64,000 nucleotides of DNA from Parageobacillus thermantarcticus (GCF_900111865.1 NZ_FOJS01000008.1:23247-87246); one strand, 5' to 3'. Counted from the stretch's first letter, positions 38,691 to 47,857 are shown. The notes: generated by a model not told the origin, from the sequence alone. Translations and numbers: made by a program.

Positions 38691-39575
38691 TTAATACGTC
38701 CATTTTTTTAAAAATTGTTCGGTTTTTTCTCTTCCGTATTGAATCAAGCGGTCTCTAGTTTCTGGAGTGAGGGAAAATTCGGTGAAAAAAACATTTTCGA
38801 CAGGAAGAAACACAATATCTTTTTCGTGACGCCGGGAAATATAGCGGGCGTCGTGCGCTTCTTTCATAGCGCTAAAAAGCGCTTCAAACAATTGAATGGC
38901 ATTGTTAATTTTTCGCTTTGGTCTTCCTGCGGGCTTCACACTTAACTGTATGCCAAGCACAGGTCTTTTTTTCACCCGTTTTTCCTCATCAAACAAAAAA
39001 AGCGGAAAATTGCTGAGCACGCCGCCATCTACGACGATGCATCCTCCTTCTTTCGTCTGCAATTTTACTGGTTCAAAAAAATACGGGATGCTAATGCTCA
39101 TTCGCACCGCCTTTGCCACGGAAAACGCCGCCGGATTCATTCCGTATTGCGGCAAATCATCGGGCAAAATAAGCATTCTTCCGTTCGTGACATCTGACGC
39201 AACGATAGATAAACTTTCCTTCGGCAAATCGCCAAACGTTTTGACTCCGCGCGCCGCCAACGCCTCCTTTACCCACTGTTCAAACGCATCTCCTTTATAA
39301 AGCCCCATCCGCCAATAAATACGCAACCATTTCCATAGCGGAAACGGAAAAAGGCATTTTCGCTCATCAAGAAAATGCTTGAGTTCCAATTCGTCAAGCA
39401 AATCGATCATTTCCTTGCTTGTATATCCGGCAGCAATCAACGCGGCAACGAGCGATCCCGCACTCGTCCCGGCAAGCCGCCTCCAGCGGAGCCCTTTTGC
39501 TTCAATTGCCGCATATGCGCCAATAAGGGCAAAACCTTTGATCCCACCGCCGGAAAATACGATGTCAATGTCCAT
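38691..39575 (-). CDS. yqhO: Patatin-like phospholipase YqhO
   Basis: 294 residues. Oxyanion motif GGGIKG at 9-14, nucleophile elbow GTSAGS near 38-43 with the catalytic Ser, and the catalytic Asp in DGGVLSNFPLFLF near 195. Serine-Asp dyad lipase of the RssA/patatin family; no signal peptide, so cytosolic. The 38546-38690 gap shows no gene. Confidence 0.9.
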   Translation of the reverse strand: MDIDIVFSGGGIKGFALIGAYAAIEAKGLRWRRLAGTSAGSLVAALIAAGYTSKEMIDLLDELELKHFLDERKCLFPFPLWKWLRIYWRMGLYKGDAFEQWVKEALAARGVKTFGDLPKESLSIVASDVTNGRMLILPDDLPQYGMNPAAFSVAKAVRMSISIPYFFEPVKLQTKEGGCIVVDGGVLSNFPLFLFDEEKRVKKRPVLGIQLSVKPAGRPKRKINNAIQLFEALFSAMKEAHDARYISRRHEKDIVFLPVENVFFTEFSLTPETRDRLIQYGREKTEQFLKKWTY

Positions 39576-39665
39576 ACCTCCTCCCCCTTACTTGCCGTTT
39601 GTATATATGTAAGAGGGAAAAGCGCGATTTAGTACACCGTTAACAAATTCAGTAAAAAATATGGA

Positions 39666-39768
39666 TGAAGCTTGAAACTTTGTGTAAAAAGGCACAATGT
39701 GGATATATTTTTTCAGAAAGCTAAATTGGCTGACTGGAAGTGGATTTTACACAACATTGAAGCTTGAA
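39666..39768. mobile_element. Palindromic MITE-like insertion, copy C
   Basis: An 81-bp core (39677-39757) with arms ACTTTGTGTAAAA / TTTTACACAACAT is flanked by the 11-bp direct repeat TGAAGCTTGAA (39666-39676 and 39758-39768). The inner TTGTGTAAAA / TTTTACACAA arms are shared with the two 113-bp MITEs, but the outermost bases and the duplication length differ. It lies in the 310-base gap between yqhO and mntR, where I see no gene. Confidence 0.55.
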
Positions 39769-39861
39769 CGATTGGTGAGAGGGTGTCCCTCTTTTCCGTT
39801 CGTCACTCGCTCTCATCCCCATAGCGGAAAACTAGGAAGGAGCCCGTTCGCATTTATATAA

Positions 39862-39893
39862 AAATAAAAAAGAGTAAGACTTGCCTTACTCTT
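39862..39893 (-). terminator. Terminator of mntR
   Basis: AAGAGTAAGG / CTTACTCTT stem followed by TTTTATTTTTAT on the minus strand; the first arm includes the mntR stop codon. Confidence 0.85.
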
Positions 39894-40314
39894 CTGCTTG
39901 TTCGTTCCGTTTTTGAATGTTGCGAAGCATCTCAATGCGCTTTGGATCCTCTTGGAAATATTGCACTAAATCGCCGATGCGGTCAATCGCGTTCCAACTT
40001 AAATGATGTTCAATTCCTTCGACGTCATGATAAATATTTTCCTCATCGACGCCGATAATGCGCATAAATTGTTCTAGCAATTCATGGCGGTATACAAGCC
40101 TTTTGCCGATTTTTTTCCCTTTCGCTGTCAACACTAAACCGCGATATTTTTCGTAGACTAAATATTCGTCCTTGTCCAATTTTTGCACCATTTTCGTCAC
40201 AGAGGAGGGATGTACGGACAATGCCTCAGCAATATCGGACACTCGGGCATATCCTTTCTCTTCGATTAAAATATAAATTTGTTCGATATAATCTTCCATG
40301 CTTGGTGTTGGCAA
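39886..40314 (-). CDS. mntR: Manganese transport regulator MntR
   Basis: 142 residues of the DtxR family: winged helix-turn-helix ([25 protein letters not shown], about 18-45) and the metal-binding dimerisation helices with His/Glu ligands ([15 protein letters not shown]). The Mn-responsive repressor of uptake genes. ATG at 40314 with AGGGGG upstream. Confidence 0.94.
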   Translation of the reverse strand: MPTPSMEDYIEQIYILIEEKGYARVSDIAEALSVHPSSVTKMVQKLDKDEYLVYEKYRGLVLTAKGKKIGKRLVYRHELLEQFMRIIGVDEENIYHDVEGIEHHLSWNAIDRIGDLVQYFQEDPKRIEMLRNIQKRNEQAEE

Positions 40315-40399
40315 TTTTTGTCCCCCTCCCGTAAAGCCGTTGTAAAGAAAAAAATAACAATCAGTATCATTATATCATGAGAATTTGAAATGGCAAGAA

Positions 40400-41425
40400 T
40401 TACGTAAAATATTGCACCACCGCTCCCGGAAAAAATTCGACGATATAGCGGCGCATTGTCATCTCGAGCCGTTTTGCGTCGTCATCCGGATACACGTATT
40501 TGCCGATTCCGTATCGTCCCCATTTATACTTGCGTTTGCTTTCGTCAAGATCAAGCTTTGTTTTTGGATAACGTTTTTGTATCACTTTTTTTGCCGGCTT
40601 TGTGAATCGGTGTTGAATCAGTTCAAATGTCAAATTCGACAGATCCATTCCTTCTAGCCGCTCGTACAGCTGTTCAAACAGTTCGAAATACCCTTCTTCC
40701 CAGCCTTCATGCATATAAATCGGCGCGACAACAAACCCAAGCGGATATCCTGCGTTCGCCACTTTTCTTGCCGCTTCCAATCGCGCATCAAACGAAGATG
40801 TTCCCGGTTCAAAATTTTTAATGACATAACGGGAATTGACGCTGAAACGAAAACGCGTTTTTCCGTTATGTTTCGCATCAAGCAAATGATCGACATGCTC
40901 ATATTTCGTGACAAAACGCAAACGTCCATATTCGGTCGCACCAATAAACTCGATCGCTTTTTTAAGAGAATGGGTCAAATGGTCAATGCCGACAATATCG
41001 GACGTACACGCCGCCTCAAAGCGGGTAATTTGCGGCGCACGCTCGTCAATATATTTTTCCGCCTGCGCAAAAATATCGTCCAAATTGACATAGACGCGAA
41101 TATAAGGCTTGCTTCCTAAAGTTGTTTGCAAATAGCAATAATGGCAATGCCCCATGCAGCCGGTTGCCAGCGGAATCGCATACTCCGCTGATGGCTTCGA
41201 TGTGTCAAATTTCAAAGTTCTCCTTACCCCGACGACAAGCGTCGATTTCGCGTTGCGGTACCGCTGCAGCTCATTGTCCCCCGGAATGCCGCGCACTTGA
41301 TTGTGCGACGTCGTTTCACGAATGTCAATGTTCATTTTTTCAAATTTCTCTTTCAATTCTTTTCCTAACGGATATGAAAGCGCCTCTGGCTCAAAATAGA
41401 CAAGCTGTGGAATAAACGGTTTCAC
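40400..41425 (-). CDS. splB: Spore photoproduct lyase
   Basis: 341 residues, radical SAM. The 4Fe-4S cluster motif is C90-x3-C94-x2-C97 (GCMGHCHYCYLQ), and Cys140, the hydrogen-atom donor position in this family (C141 in B. subtilis), is present in FEAACTSD. It reverses the spore photoproduct thymine dimer during germination. Single gene here; I see no splA beside it. Confidence 0.96.
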   Translation of the reverse strand: MKPFIPQLVYFEPEALSYPLGKELKEKFEKMNIDIRETTSHNQVRGIPGDNELQRYRNAKSTLVVGVRRTLKFDTSKPSAEYAIPLATGCMGHCHYCYLQTTLGSKPYIRVYVNLDDIFAQAEKYIDERAPQITRFEAACTSDIVGIDHLTHSLKKAIEFIGATEYGRLRFVTKYEHVDHLLDAKHNGKTRFRFSVNSRYVIKNFEPGTSSFDARLEAARKVANAGYPLGFVVAPIYMHEGWEEGYFELFEQLYERLEGMDLSNLTFELIQHRFTKPAKKVIQKRYPKTKLDLDESKRKYKWGRYGIGKYVYPDDDAKRLEMTMRRYIVEFFPGAVVQYFT

Positions 41426-41460
41426 TATCCATCCACCTCATTTCCGTTCATATTTACAGT

Positions 41461-41467
41461 TAGTATG
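41461..41467 (-). promoter_or_regulatory. Sigma-G type -10 element upstream of splB
   Basis: Minus strand CATACTA, an exact match to the sigma-G -10, 36 bases before the splB ATG. The -35 at the correct distance (GCAATG region) is poor. splB transcription in B. subtilis is forespore-specific through sigma-G. Confidence 0.5.
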
Positions 41468-41934
41468 AACGGAAACGGGAAAAACATTGCTTTCGCTATT
41501 ATCTCCCTAAAAATTGGAGCGAGCAATTATTTCTCGTTCCCCCGAAAAGTTGATCGATAATGTGCAAAAATTTCACTTGTCTTTCATTTTTACCCAATTA
41601 AAGAAGAAATCTTTCACCCGTTGTCGAATAAATGGAACCTAGAAAAGGCTCCCCTCCATAAAGTATCCCTAGATCTTCCATCGGTGGCGATCGGCGCGCA
41701 ACACCGCCCCACAAATTTGCAAATAGCAGTGAAAGATAAATGAAGGACATTTCGAAAATATATAAATCAACTGTACAGTTGTCGTTTCCGATGAGGGCGT
41801 TGACATGCCAGAGACGTTTTGCGCGATTCGGCTTATCCAATCGCGCCAAAATGATCCGGCGCAATCAACCGCTTTGCTGAACCGTTTTTTCCTCGCCTCT
41901 TTTTAAAGAAATTCCCCTTTTCCCATTATCCATC
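41468..41934. other. 467-base region without a recognised gene
   Basis: One open minus-strand frame of 88 codons (41598-41864) has no ribosome site, mixed composition and no family I recognise. Nothing else is supportable in this interval between splB and the coiled-coil gene. Confidence 0.4.
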
Positions 41935-41963
41935 ATGACATTCCATTCCGGCAATGGTACAAT
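41935..41963 (+). promoter_or_regulatory. Sigma-A promoter of the coiled-coil gene
   Basis: ATGACA at 41935-41940, 17-base spacer, TACAAT at 41958-41963, 27 bases before the ATG at 41991. Confidence 0.65.
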
Positions 41964-41990
41964 GGAGTCAATAGAAAGGAGGGACACAAA

Positions 41991-42470
41991 ATGGCGCAAG
42001 AATTAATCGAATTGTTTCGTTCCGTTTTAAAAGAAGAGCTGCAGCCGGTTCATGAGCAACTCGCTCGTCTCGAAGAGGGACAACAGCGGCTCGAAGAAAA
42101 TCAACTTCGCTTGGAAGAGCGACAGCAACGATTAGAAGAACGACAGCAACGATTAGAAGAACGGCAACAACGATTGGAAGAGCGACAACAACGATTGGAA
42201 GAACGACAACAACGATTAGAAGAGCAACAGCAGCGGTTAGAAGAGCGGCAACAACGCTGGGAAGAAAAACTAGACAATTTCATCATTGAAACAAGAAGCC
42301 ATTTCAAAAAAATCGAAAAAGAATTGGCCGATCACCGCCGGATGTTTGAACTGCTTTCCAATGACTGGAGAAGCGCAAAAATCGATATTGAGTATTTAAG
42401 CGCAAAAACCGGAAAACATGATATGGAAATTCATCAAATAAAGAAGCGGCTCGAATTGCAGCAACTATAA
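41991..42470 (+). CDS. Heptad-repeat coiled-coil protein, unknown
   Basis: 159 residues. A short N-terminal helix (MAQELIELFRSVLKEEL) is followed by about nine tandem seven-residue units based on RLEERQQ (residues 26-90), then a non-repetitive helical tail (NFIIETRSHFKKIEKEL..., KTGKHDMEIHQIKKRLE). The whole protein should form one long, highly charged parallel coiled coil, with no membrane segment or signal peptide. AAAGGAGGG is an excellent ribosome site. I do not recognise a named family; partners and role are unknown. Confidence 0.8.
   Translation: MAQELIELFRSVLKEELQPVHEQLARLEEGQQRLEENQLRLEERQQRLEERQQRLEERQQRLEERQQRLEERQQRLEEQQQRLEERQQRWEEKLDNFIIETRSHFKKIEKELADHRRMFELLSNDWRSAKIDIEYLSAKTGKHDMEIHQIKKRLELQQL
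42088..42258 (+). repeat. Tandem 21-bp minisatellite inside the coiled-coil gene
   Basis: About eight consecutive 21-bp units of the form CGATTAGAAGAACGACAGCAA with third-position variation, each encoding RLEERQQ or a close variant (RLEENQL first, RLEEQQQ near the end). Any gain or loss of a unit keeps the frame and changes coiled-coil length by one heptad. Confidence 0.9.
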
Positions 42471-42550
42471 ACATATGCCCGCAAGCGAAAAAAGCGCGTG
42501 CTGACGGAGCGGACACGATTACACGCACCTTCGTTGGAAAAAACCGCTTA

Positions 42551-43273
42551 TTATCGTTTGCGAATGTGAAAGTTATCCTTTAACAGCGCCCAATTTGCCG
42601 GATAAGGATAACCGAGCACCCAATAGCTAATTCCTCTTAATTGATATTCTTTCGCCAATTCAAACTTTGCCTGGGCGCTGCGGGCATCCTCGAACCACAT
42701 TTCATGCGTCCGCCCTTGGCTGTCGACATAGCGATAAAACGGGGAAGCCGCATTTCGATCGTATTGAATCTCCGCTCCATAGTGGACCGCACGTTCTACT
42801 GCTTCCTGCGGGCTGAATGTTTCCGCCTCTTGACCTTGCACATGCGGAAGAACCCAGTCGCGCGCGTAAATTTGAAACCCCATAAAAATTTTGTTTCTTG
42901 GTATTGCGTTGACCGCGTAATCGAGCACTTGCCGCTCGGCGATTTGCGCCAGTGTTTCTCCGCGCTGCACCGTGTGTGTCCTTGGCGGAATAAGAAGAAC
43001 CGTTCCCGGGTAAATGACGGAAGGACTGCTGATTCGGTTGGCCTGAACAATCGCCTCCAACGAAACACCGTATCGCCTAGCGATCGTCCATAATGTTTCT
43101 CCCAGACGAACGGTATGATAGCGATACGGAACCGGAATGACGAGCGCCTTCCCGATCGTGAGGCGATTAGCATCTTTCAGCTCATTGGCCGCGATAATCC
43201 GCTCAATCGGCACCCTATAGCGCTTGGCAATCTCCCATAGGTTTTCTCCTCCCTGCACAATATGGATCAACAT
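42551..43273 (-). pseudogene. LysM / GH18 spore-lysin (YdhD/YaaH type) with its catalytic half deleted
   Basis: 240 residues. Two full LysM repeats (about 2-48 and 51-97) and the start of a third (HTVQRGETLAQIAERQ) are followed directly by the C-terminal part of a GH18 domain (AIPRNKIFMGFQIYARDWVLP..., THEMWFEDARSAQAKFELAKEY, LRGISYWVLGYP). Homologous spore N-acetylglucosaminidases are about 430 residues; the first ~170-190 residues of the barrel with the DxxDxDxE catalytic strand are missing. The reading frame is intact across the join, so a LysM wall-binding protein without hydrolase activity could still be made. AGGAGG-type site absent; GGAG precedes the start. Confidence 0.75.
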
Positions 43274-43343
43274 TGTTCTCCACCCCTAAGTTAATAATGG
43301 CGCCTCATACTACTATATTTCTGTCACACCGCTTTTATGAATG

Positions 43344-43382
43344 AAAAAAGCTGGCACAGTCAAAACGACTAAGCCAGCTTTC
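43344..43382 (-). terminator. Terminator of nrdJ
   Basis: AAAGCTGGC / GCCAGCTTTTTT stem with a 17-base loop containing a small inner hairpin, 20 bases after the nrdJ stop codon. Confidence 0.87.
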
Positions 43383-43403
43383 CGTTTTATCCCTTTCTCC
43401 TGC

Positions 43404-46236
43404 TTACAGTCCGCATTTTAACTGCGCGCCGCAATTTGTGCATGTGTTGCAGCCGCCGATTTCTTCGACCGTGCCTTCGCGACAAATTGGGCAAATATTG
43501 CCCACTTCGGAACCGATCGTTACGTCCGTTGCCCGCAAGTCTTGAATCGTGTCGACGAGAACAACGGCGCGTTTCGTTTCTTTATCCTCTTTTTCTTCTG
43601 GAAGCAGTTCAAGCTGCTCTTCGAATGTGTTTTCTTCCGCTTTCAGCGTCAATACTTGCGCATCTCGGCTTCCGTCTACATAAACCGTTCCGCCTTTTGC
43701 GCCACCTCTCCATAAACGTTCGTACACCTTTTGCACTTGTTCGACCGTATATCCTTTCGGCGCGTTGACCGTTTTTGACAGGCTGGAGTCAACCCAGCGC
43801 TGAATGATGCATTGCACATCGGCATGCGCTTCCGGCGATAGGTCCATCGCAGTGACAAACCAGTGCGGCAAGTTGTTCGGGTCCGCTTCCGGATGTTTAT
43901 CCAAATATTCTTGAACGATATCGGCTTTCACTTCAATAAATTTGCCGAGGCGGCCGCTCCGATAGTATGAGAACGAGAAATACGGCTCAAGGCCAGTCGA
44001 CACACCGACCATCGTTCCAGTTGATCCCGTCGGTGCAACCGTAAGCAAATGCGAATTGCGAATGCCGTATTTTAAAATATCTTGGCGAATATCTTCCGGC
44101 ATCCGTTTCATATAGCCGGTGTTAATAAACGCTTCCCGCAGTTTTCGCGTTTCTTCTTCCGTTTTTCCGACAAGGAATGGGAAGCTGCCTTTTTCTTTCG
44201 CCAATTCGATGGAAGCGCGGTACGCAGTCGTCGCAATCGTTTTAAACAATTCATCGACAAGTTTGTTTCCTTCTTCGGAACCGTACTCTTTTTCGCAATA
44301 AATAAGCAGATCCGCCAACCCCATGACGCCAAGGCCGATGCGTCGCTCCCCGAGCGCTTGTTTTTTGTTTTCTTCCAAGAAATATGGCGTTGCATCAATG
44401 ACGTTATCTTGCATTCTGACGCCGATTTCAACAGTACGTTTTAATTTTTCATAGTCAACGACTTTCTTTTCTTTATCGACCATATTCGCCAAGTTAATGG
44501 CTGCTAGGTTGCAGACGGAATATGGTGCGAGAGGTTGTTCCAGTTATGTTACCCTAGGGGCTTTTTATCCCCTAGTTCTAACGGTTCATTTCCCGTTAGC
44601 TCAGCATACATCTTCATTGCACACGCTTTTCATTAAGCGTGTGCAATGCTGCGGCCTCGTGGGTGGATTATATTCTGCTTTCGCAGGTTCACCACCTATG
44701 CGTTGCCCCTGACTGAGTTTTTAGGCTCAGCCTTCGGTTCGGGTTAGCATCTCAGCCTCCCCGCTTAATTCCGCAGTTTTTTACGTGAGGCGATTATTCA
44801 CCACACGGGTTGGTTGCAACCACTTTTTGGCCGTACGCTCGGGCGTTCGTCATTTCGTTGGCGTTGTCGATGAAGAAAATGCCTGGTTCCGCGGAGTACG
44901 TCGCGCAAATGTTAATCAGCTTCCAAAGCTCGCGGGCACGAATTTTGCGGTATACACGCACGCGGTATCCCATTTTCTCCCATTCACGCACATCGCCGAC
45001 TTCGTGCCATTTTTCATTGTAAATCCGCATTTCTTCTTCGGAATACGTTTCGACATCCGGGAAGCGCAGTTCGTACTCTTCATCTTTTTCGACTGCTTCC
45101 ATAAATTCTTTTGTCAGGCAGACGGAAATGTTCGCACCCGTCAAAAAGTCCGGGTTATGTACCGTGTATGTGCCGCCTGTCCGCAATTTTTCTTCGGCTT
45201 CTTTAATAATTTCTTCGCTGAAGCCGCCGTGACCCGGAACGTTTTTGAAGTTGACAATGGCTTGGTACATTGCGCGCTCCCGTTCGGTAAGCGGCGTGAA
45301 TTTCAACTTATCTTGCGCCGCTTTTTTAATTCCTTCGTCTTCCATGTTTTCGATTAAGTAGCGTAAAATGCGCGGGTTTTGCATTTTTGAGACGATGAAC
45401 TCGATAATGTCCGGATGCCAGTCTGCCAGCATGATCATTTGCGCGCCCCTCCGCGAACCCCCTTGTTCCACTAGATGTGTGAGCTTCGCAATGTCATCAA
45501 GCCAGGAGACCGATCCGGACGATTTTCCGTTCACCCCGCGCGCTAACGTATTGCGCGGACGCAATGTCGAACCGTTCGTGCCGACGCCGCCGCCGCGGCT
45601 CATAATTTCCATCACTTGTTTGCGATGCTCGGAAATGCCTTCGCGTGAATCTTTTATATATGGCATGACATAGCAGTTAAAATACGTCACATCTTTTCCG
45701 GATCCCGCTCCATACAATACGCGTCCTGCCGGAACGAAGTTCAAGCTAACAAGCTCTTGATAAAACTTTTCAAACCATTCTTTTCGTTTTTCTTCTGTTT
45801 TTTCGACAGCTGCCAAGCCTGTCGCATTTCGTTTCGCGATTTGCTCGTAAAAAATTTCGAGCGGTTTGTCGATAATATCAAGAGAACGGACGACAATTCC
45901 CGTCTCTGCTTCCTCGCCTTCAAGCACGTGCCGATATTCTTCCTCAACGAGCACTTTCGCTTTTTTCGTTTCCCAATCGATATCGACGATAAAGCCAAGC
46001 CCGCGCGCTGGAAACTTCGGATCTTCTTTAATCGTCAATACGACAAAATCACCGACTCCCAGCGTCAATTTTTCCGTATCTTTAAATGAGTAGCGATCTA
46101 ACATCACTAAACGAGAAACGCCTTTATGCGTAATTTTCATGTCCGCCGTAATCGGATGCACTTGCGGAAAAAGGCGGATATCCTCGTTCAGTTTTTCGAT
46201 ATTAATTTTCATTTTTTCCGAAGACGCGACCGTCAT
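43404..46236 (-). CDS. nrdJ: Adenosylcobalamin-dependent (class II) ribonucleotide reductase, split by an intron
   Basis: Two exons: 46236-44800 (479 codons) and 44540-43404 (378 codons plus stop); joined, they give an 857-residue protein. Exon 1 carries the first redox cysteine (FNCYVMP) and ends within the catalytic motif at ...ATNPCG; exon 2 resumes EQPLAPYSVCNLAAINLANMV. The remaining barrel (TVAPTGSTGTM) and a C-terminal Cys-rich tail (CPICREGTVEEIGGCNTCTNCG, ending KCGL) follow. Without splicing, translation stops two codons past PCG (GAA-TAA) and the enzyme lacks half its active site. It reduces ribonucleotides without oxygen using B12. AGAGGAG precedes the ATG. Tandem NrdR boxes lie upstream. 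Confidence 0.9.
44541..44799 (-). ncRNA. Group I self-splicing intron in nrdJ (probably subgroup IA, no ORF)
   Basis: 259 nt inserted between GGT and GAA of the NPCGE codons. The 5' exon ends in U and the intron ends in G. P1 pairs exon CGUGUGGU (44807-44800) with guide GCCUCACG (44791-44784): one U-U mismatch, and a U-G wobble at the splice site. Other helices drawn by eye: P3 CUGCGG/CCGCAG (44776-44771 with 44654-44649), P4 CGGG/CCCG, P7 GCAUA/UAUGC (44701-44697 with 44608-44604), a hairpin 44696-44662 with a GAAA loop where IA introns carry P7.1, P8 of 14 bp (44648-44615), J8/7 AAGAUG, P9 (44599-44578) and P9.1 (44575-44554). No homing endonuclease frame. Confidence 0.85.
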
Positions 46237-46326
46237 TCTCTAATCTCTCCTCTTAATATTTTTGTATTCATCATTTTTCTGTCTGCATGTCCTGTCTTTT
46301 TTACCTTACCATATCAGCCACAAAAA

Positions 46327-46372
46327 AACAATATATAGTATGATTTTTATTACGATCATACTATATATTGTG
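46327..46372. promoter_or_regulatory. Tandem NrdR boxes upstream of nrdJ
   Basis: Two 16-bp sites, AACAATATATAGTATG (46327-46342) and CATACTATATATTGTG (46357-46372), start 30 bases apart (three helical turns), the usual NrdR arrangement; the consensus is close to ACACWATATATNGTGT. The second box covers the -10 side of the promoter. The pair also forms a long inverted repeat with a T-run in the minus direction, so a transcribed hairpin is an alternative reading, but its position before nrdJ and the box consensus favour an operator. Confidence 0.72.
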
Positions 46373-46382
46373 TTTAGATCAA
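46355..46382 (-). promoter_or_regulatory. Candidate sigma-A promoter of nrdJ
   Basis: Minus strand TTGATC (46382-46377), 16-base spacer, TATGAT (46360-46355), overlapping the second NrdR box. Confidence 0.55.
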
Positions 46383-46466
46383 AATATTTTATTTTGTCAA
46401 ATAAAAAACGGCAAAAAAAGAGAAAAATGCAAAAATCCCATCTTTTTTACTAGGGCGCCAATCCCA

Positions 46467-47303
46467 TCAACGCCGGAAATTCCACTCATCGCTTTCATAT
46501 TTCGTCCGCGCCAATTCGTTGACATACTCGATTTCTTCTTGCGATAACGTATACGGTTCTAAAACGATGCCAAGTCCTTTTTCAAATCCTTTATAAAACG
46601 CCTCTTTCGCTTCTTCGATCGTAATCTTGCGGTCGGTCAATTCGTTAATCGCGACCGCCTTGTTTTTAAAATTGCGCTGCAGGCGCTCTTTCACCCGTTC
46701 GTTTGGATATTTGAACAGACTGAAAAGCAACTCTTCATCTAAGTCAAGCAAAATCGAGCCGTGCTGCAAAATCACTCCTTTTTGCCGCGTTTGCGCGCTC
46801 CCCGCGATTTTGCGGCCTTCGACGACGAGCTCATACCATGACGGCGCATCAAAACAGACGGCAGATCTCGGGCTTCTTAAATCCGCTTTTTCCTCTTCTG
46901 TTCTTGGCACGGCAAAATAAGCGTTTAGTCCAAGAAAACGAAATCCTTCTAAAATTCCTTGCGAAATCACTCGGTACGCTTCCGTCACCGTTTTCGGCAT
47001 GTTGGGATGCTCTTCGGAAACGATGACACTATACGTCAGCTCTTTATCATGAAGAACACCGCGCCCTCCTGTCGGTCGTCTCACAAATCCAAGGCCGTGC
47101 CGTTTTACCGCTTCTAAATCAACTTCTTTTTCCACTTTTTGAAAATATCCGATTGATAGTGTCGGCGGATTCCAGCCATAAAAGCGAATCGTTGGCGGAA
47201 TTTTTCCTTCGCTATGCCAGTCTAAAAGCGCCTCATCCATCGCCATATTAAACGAAGGAGAACAGTATCCAGAGTCGATAAAACGCCAAACTTCTTTCGC
47301 CAT
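46467..47303 (-). CDS. lipM: Octanoyltransferase LipM
   Basis: 278 residues of the biotin/lipoate ligase fold. [19 protein letters not shown] lipoate-binding motif at 75-93 and the acyl-acceptor Cys150 in [14 protein letters not shown], the residue that defines LipM. It moves octanoyl from acyl carrier protein to GcvH, the start of lipoyl assembly in bacilli; the Bkd E2 and glycine cleavage system in this window are end users. Divergent from yqhL. Confidence 0.94.
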   Translation of the reverse strand: MAKEVWRFIDSGYCSPSFNMAMDEALLDWHSEGKIPPTIRFYGWNPPTLSIGYFQKVEKEVDLEAVKRHGLGFVRRPTGGRGVLHDKELTYSVIVSEEHPNMPKTVTEAYRVISQGILEGFRFLGLNAYFAVPRTEEEKADLRSPRSAVCFDAPSWYELVVEGRKIAGSAQTRQKGVILQHGSILLDLDEELLFSLFKYPNERVKERLQRNFKNKAVAINELTDRKITIEEAKEAFYKGFEKGLGIVLEPYTLSQEEIEYVNELARTKYESDEWNFRR

Positions 47304-47482
47304 CTTTCAACCCTTCTTTGTTTAAAGTTTGCGTCTACTAGTTTAACAAACAATCCGAATCATGGAAAGAAAAACGCTATAAAAACAACGAGTTGGCCTT
47401 GTACTCTGGAAAATATTTTGCTTATCAAAAGCAACGCTTATATAATAGAAGTTGGCGAATGAACGGAAAGGGGGCATCATTT

Positions 47483-47857
47483 GTGAAAATATTGCTTATT
47501 ATTCTCGGCGCGATCATCATCTATTCCGTCGTCACCTATCTCATGCAGCGGAAAATCGTAAAAGCATTAACGGAAGAAGAATTCCGTGCCGGTTACCGAA
47601 AAGCGCAATTAATCGATGTTCGCGAGCCCGATGAATTTGCGGCTGGACACATTTTAGGAGCGCGCAATATTCCGTTAACTCAATTGCGAATGCGCATGAA
47701 AGAAATACGAAATGACCAGCCGATTTATTTATATTGCCAAAATGGACTGCGTAGCGGGCGCGCTGCGCAAATGTTATATCGAAAAGGCTATCGCAATTTG
47801 TATCATTTAAAAGGCGGCTTTAAAAAGTGGACGGGGAAAGTGAAGAAAAAAGCTTAA
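47483..47857 (+). CDS. yqhL: Membrane-anchored rhodanese-domain protein YqhL
   Basis: 124 residues from a GTG at 47483 behind AAAGGGGG. One N-terminal membrane helix (about 3-22), then a single rhodanese domain with LIDVREPDEFAAGHI and the active-site loop YCQNGLRSGRAA (catalytic Cys). Sulfur-transfer or thiol-handling role likely; substrate unknown. Same neighbour (lipM) as in B. subtilis. Confidence 0.88.
   Translation: MKILLIILGAIIIYSVVTYLMQRKIVKALTEEEFRAGYRKAQLIDVREPDEFAAGHILGARNIPLTQLRMRMKEIRNDQPIYLYCQNGLRSGRAAQMLYRKGYRNLYHLKGGFKKWTGKVKKKA

Noticed and set aside
41598..41864. 88-codon minus-strand open frame as a gene
   Set aside because: No ribosome site, no recognisable family, composition like intergenic DNA.
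42088..42258. CRISPR array
   Set aside because: Units are contiguous 21-bp coding repeats without spacers, in frame with a well-supported gene.
44493..44793. Frameshift or sequencing error splitting nrdJ into two genes
   Set aside because: The interruption is 259 nt with strong conserved-looking helices and exact exon restoration; a base error cannot produce this.
44541..44799. Group II intron or intein in nrdJ
   Set aside because: No domain V or group II ends at the inferred boundaries, and an in-frame stop at the second codon excludes an intein.
46327..46372. Intrinsic terminator of lipM
   Set aside because: The hairpin is possible, but it lies over the nrdJ promoter and the arms match NrdR boxes with the correct spacing, so an operator explains it better.
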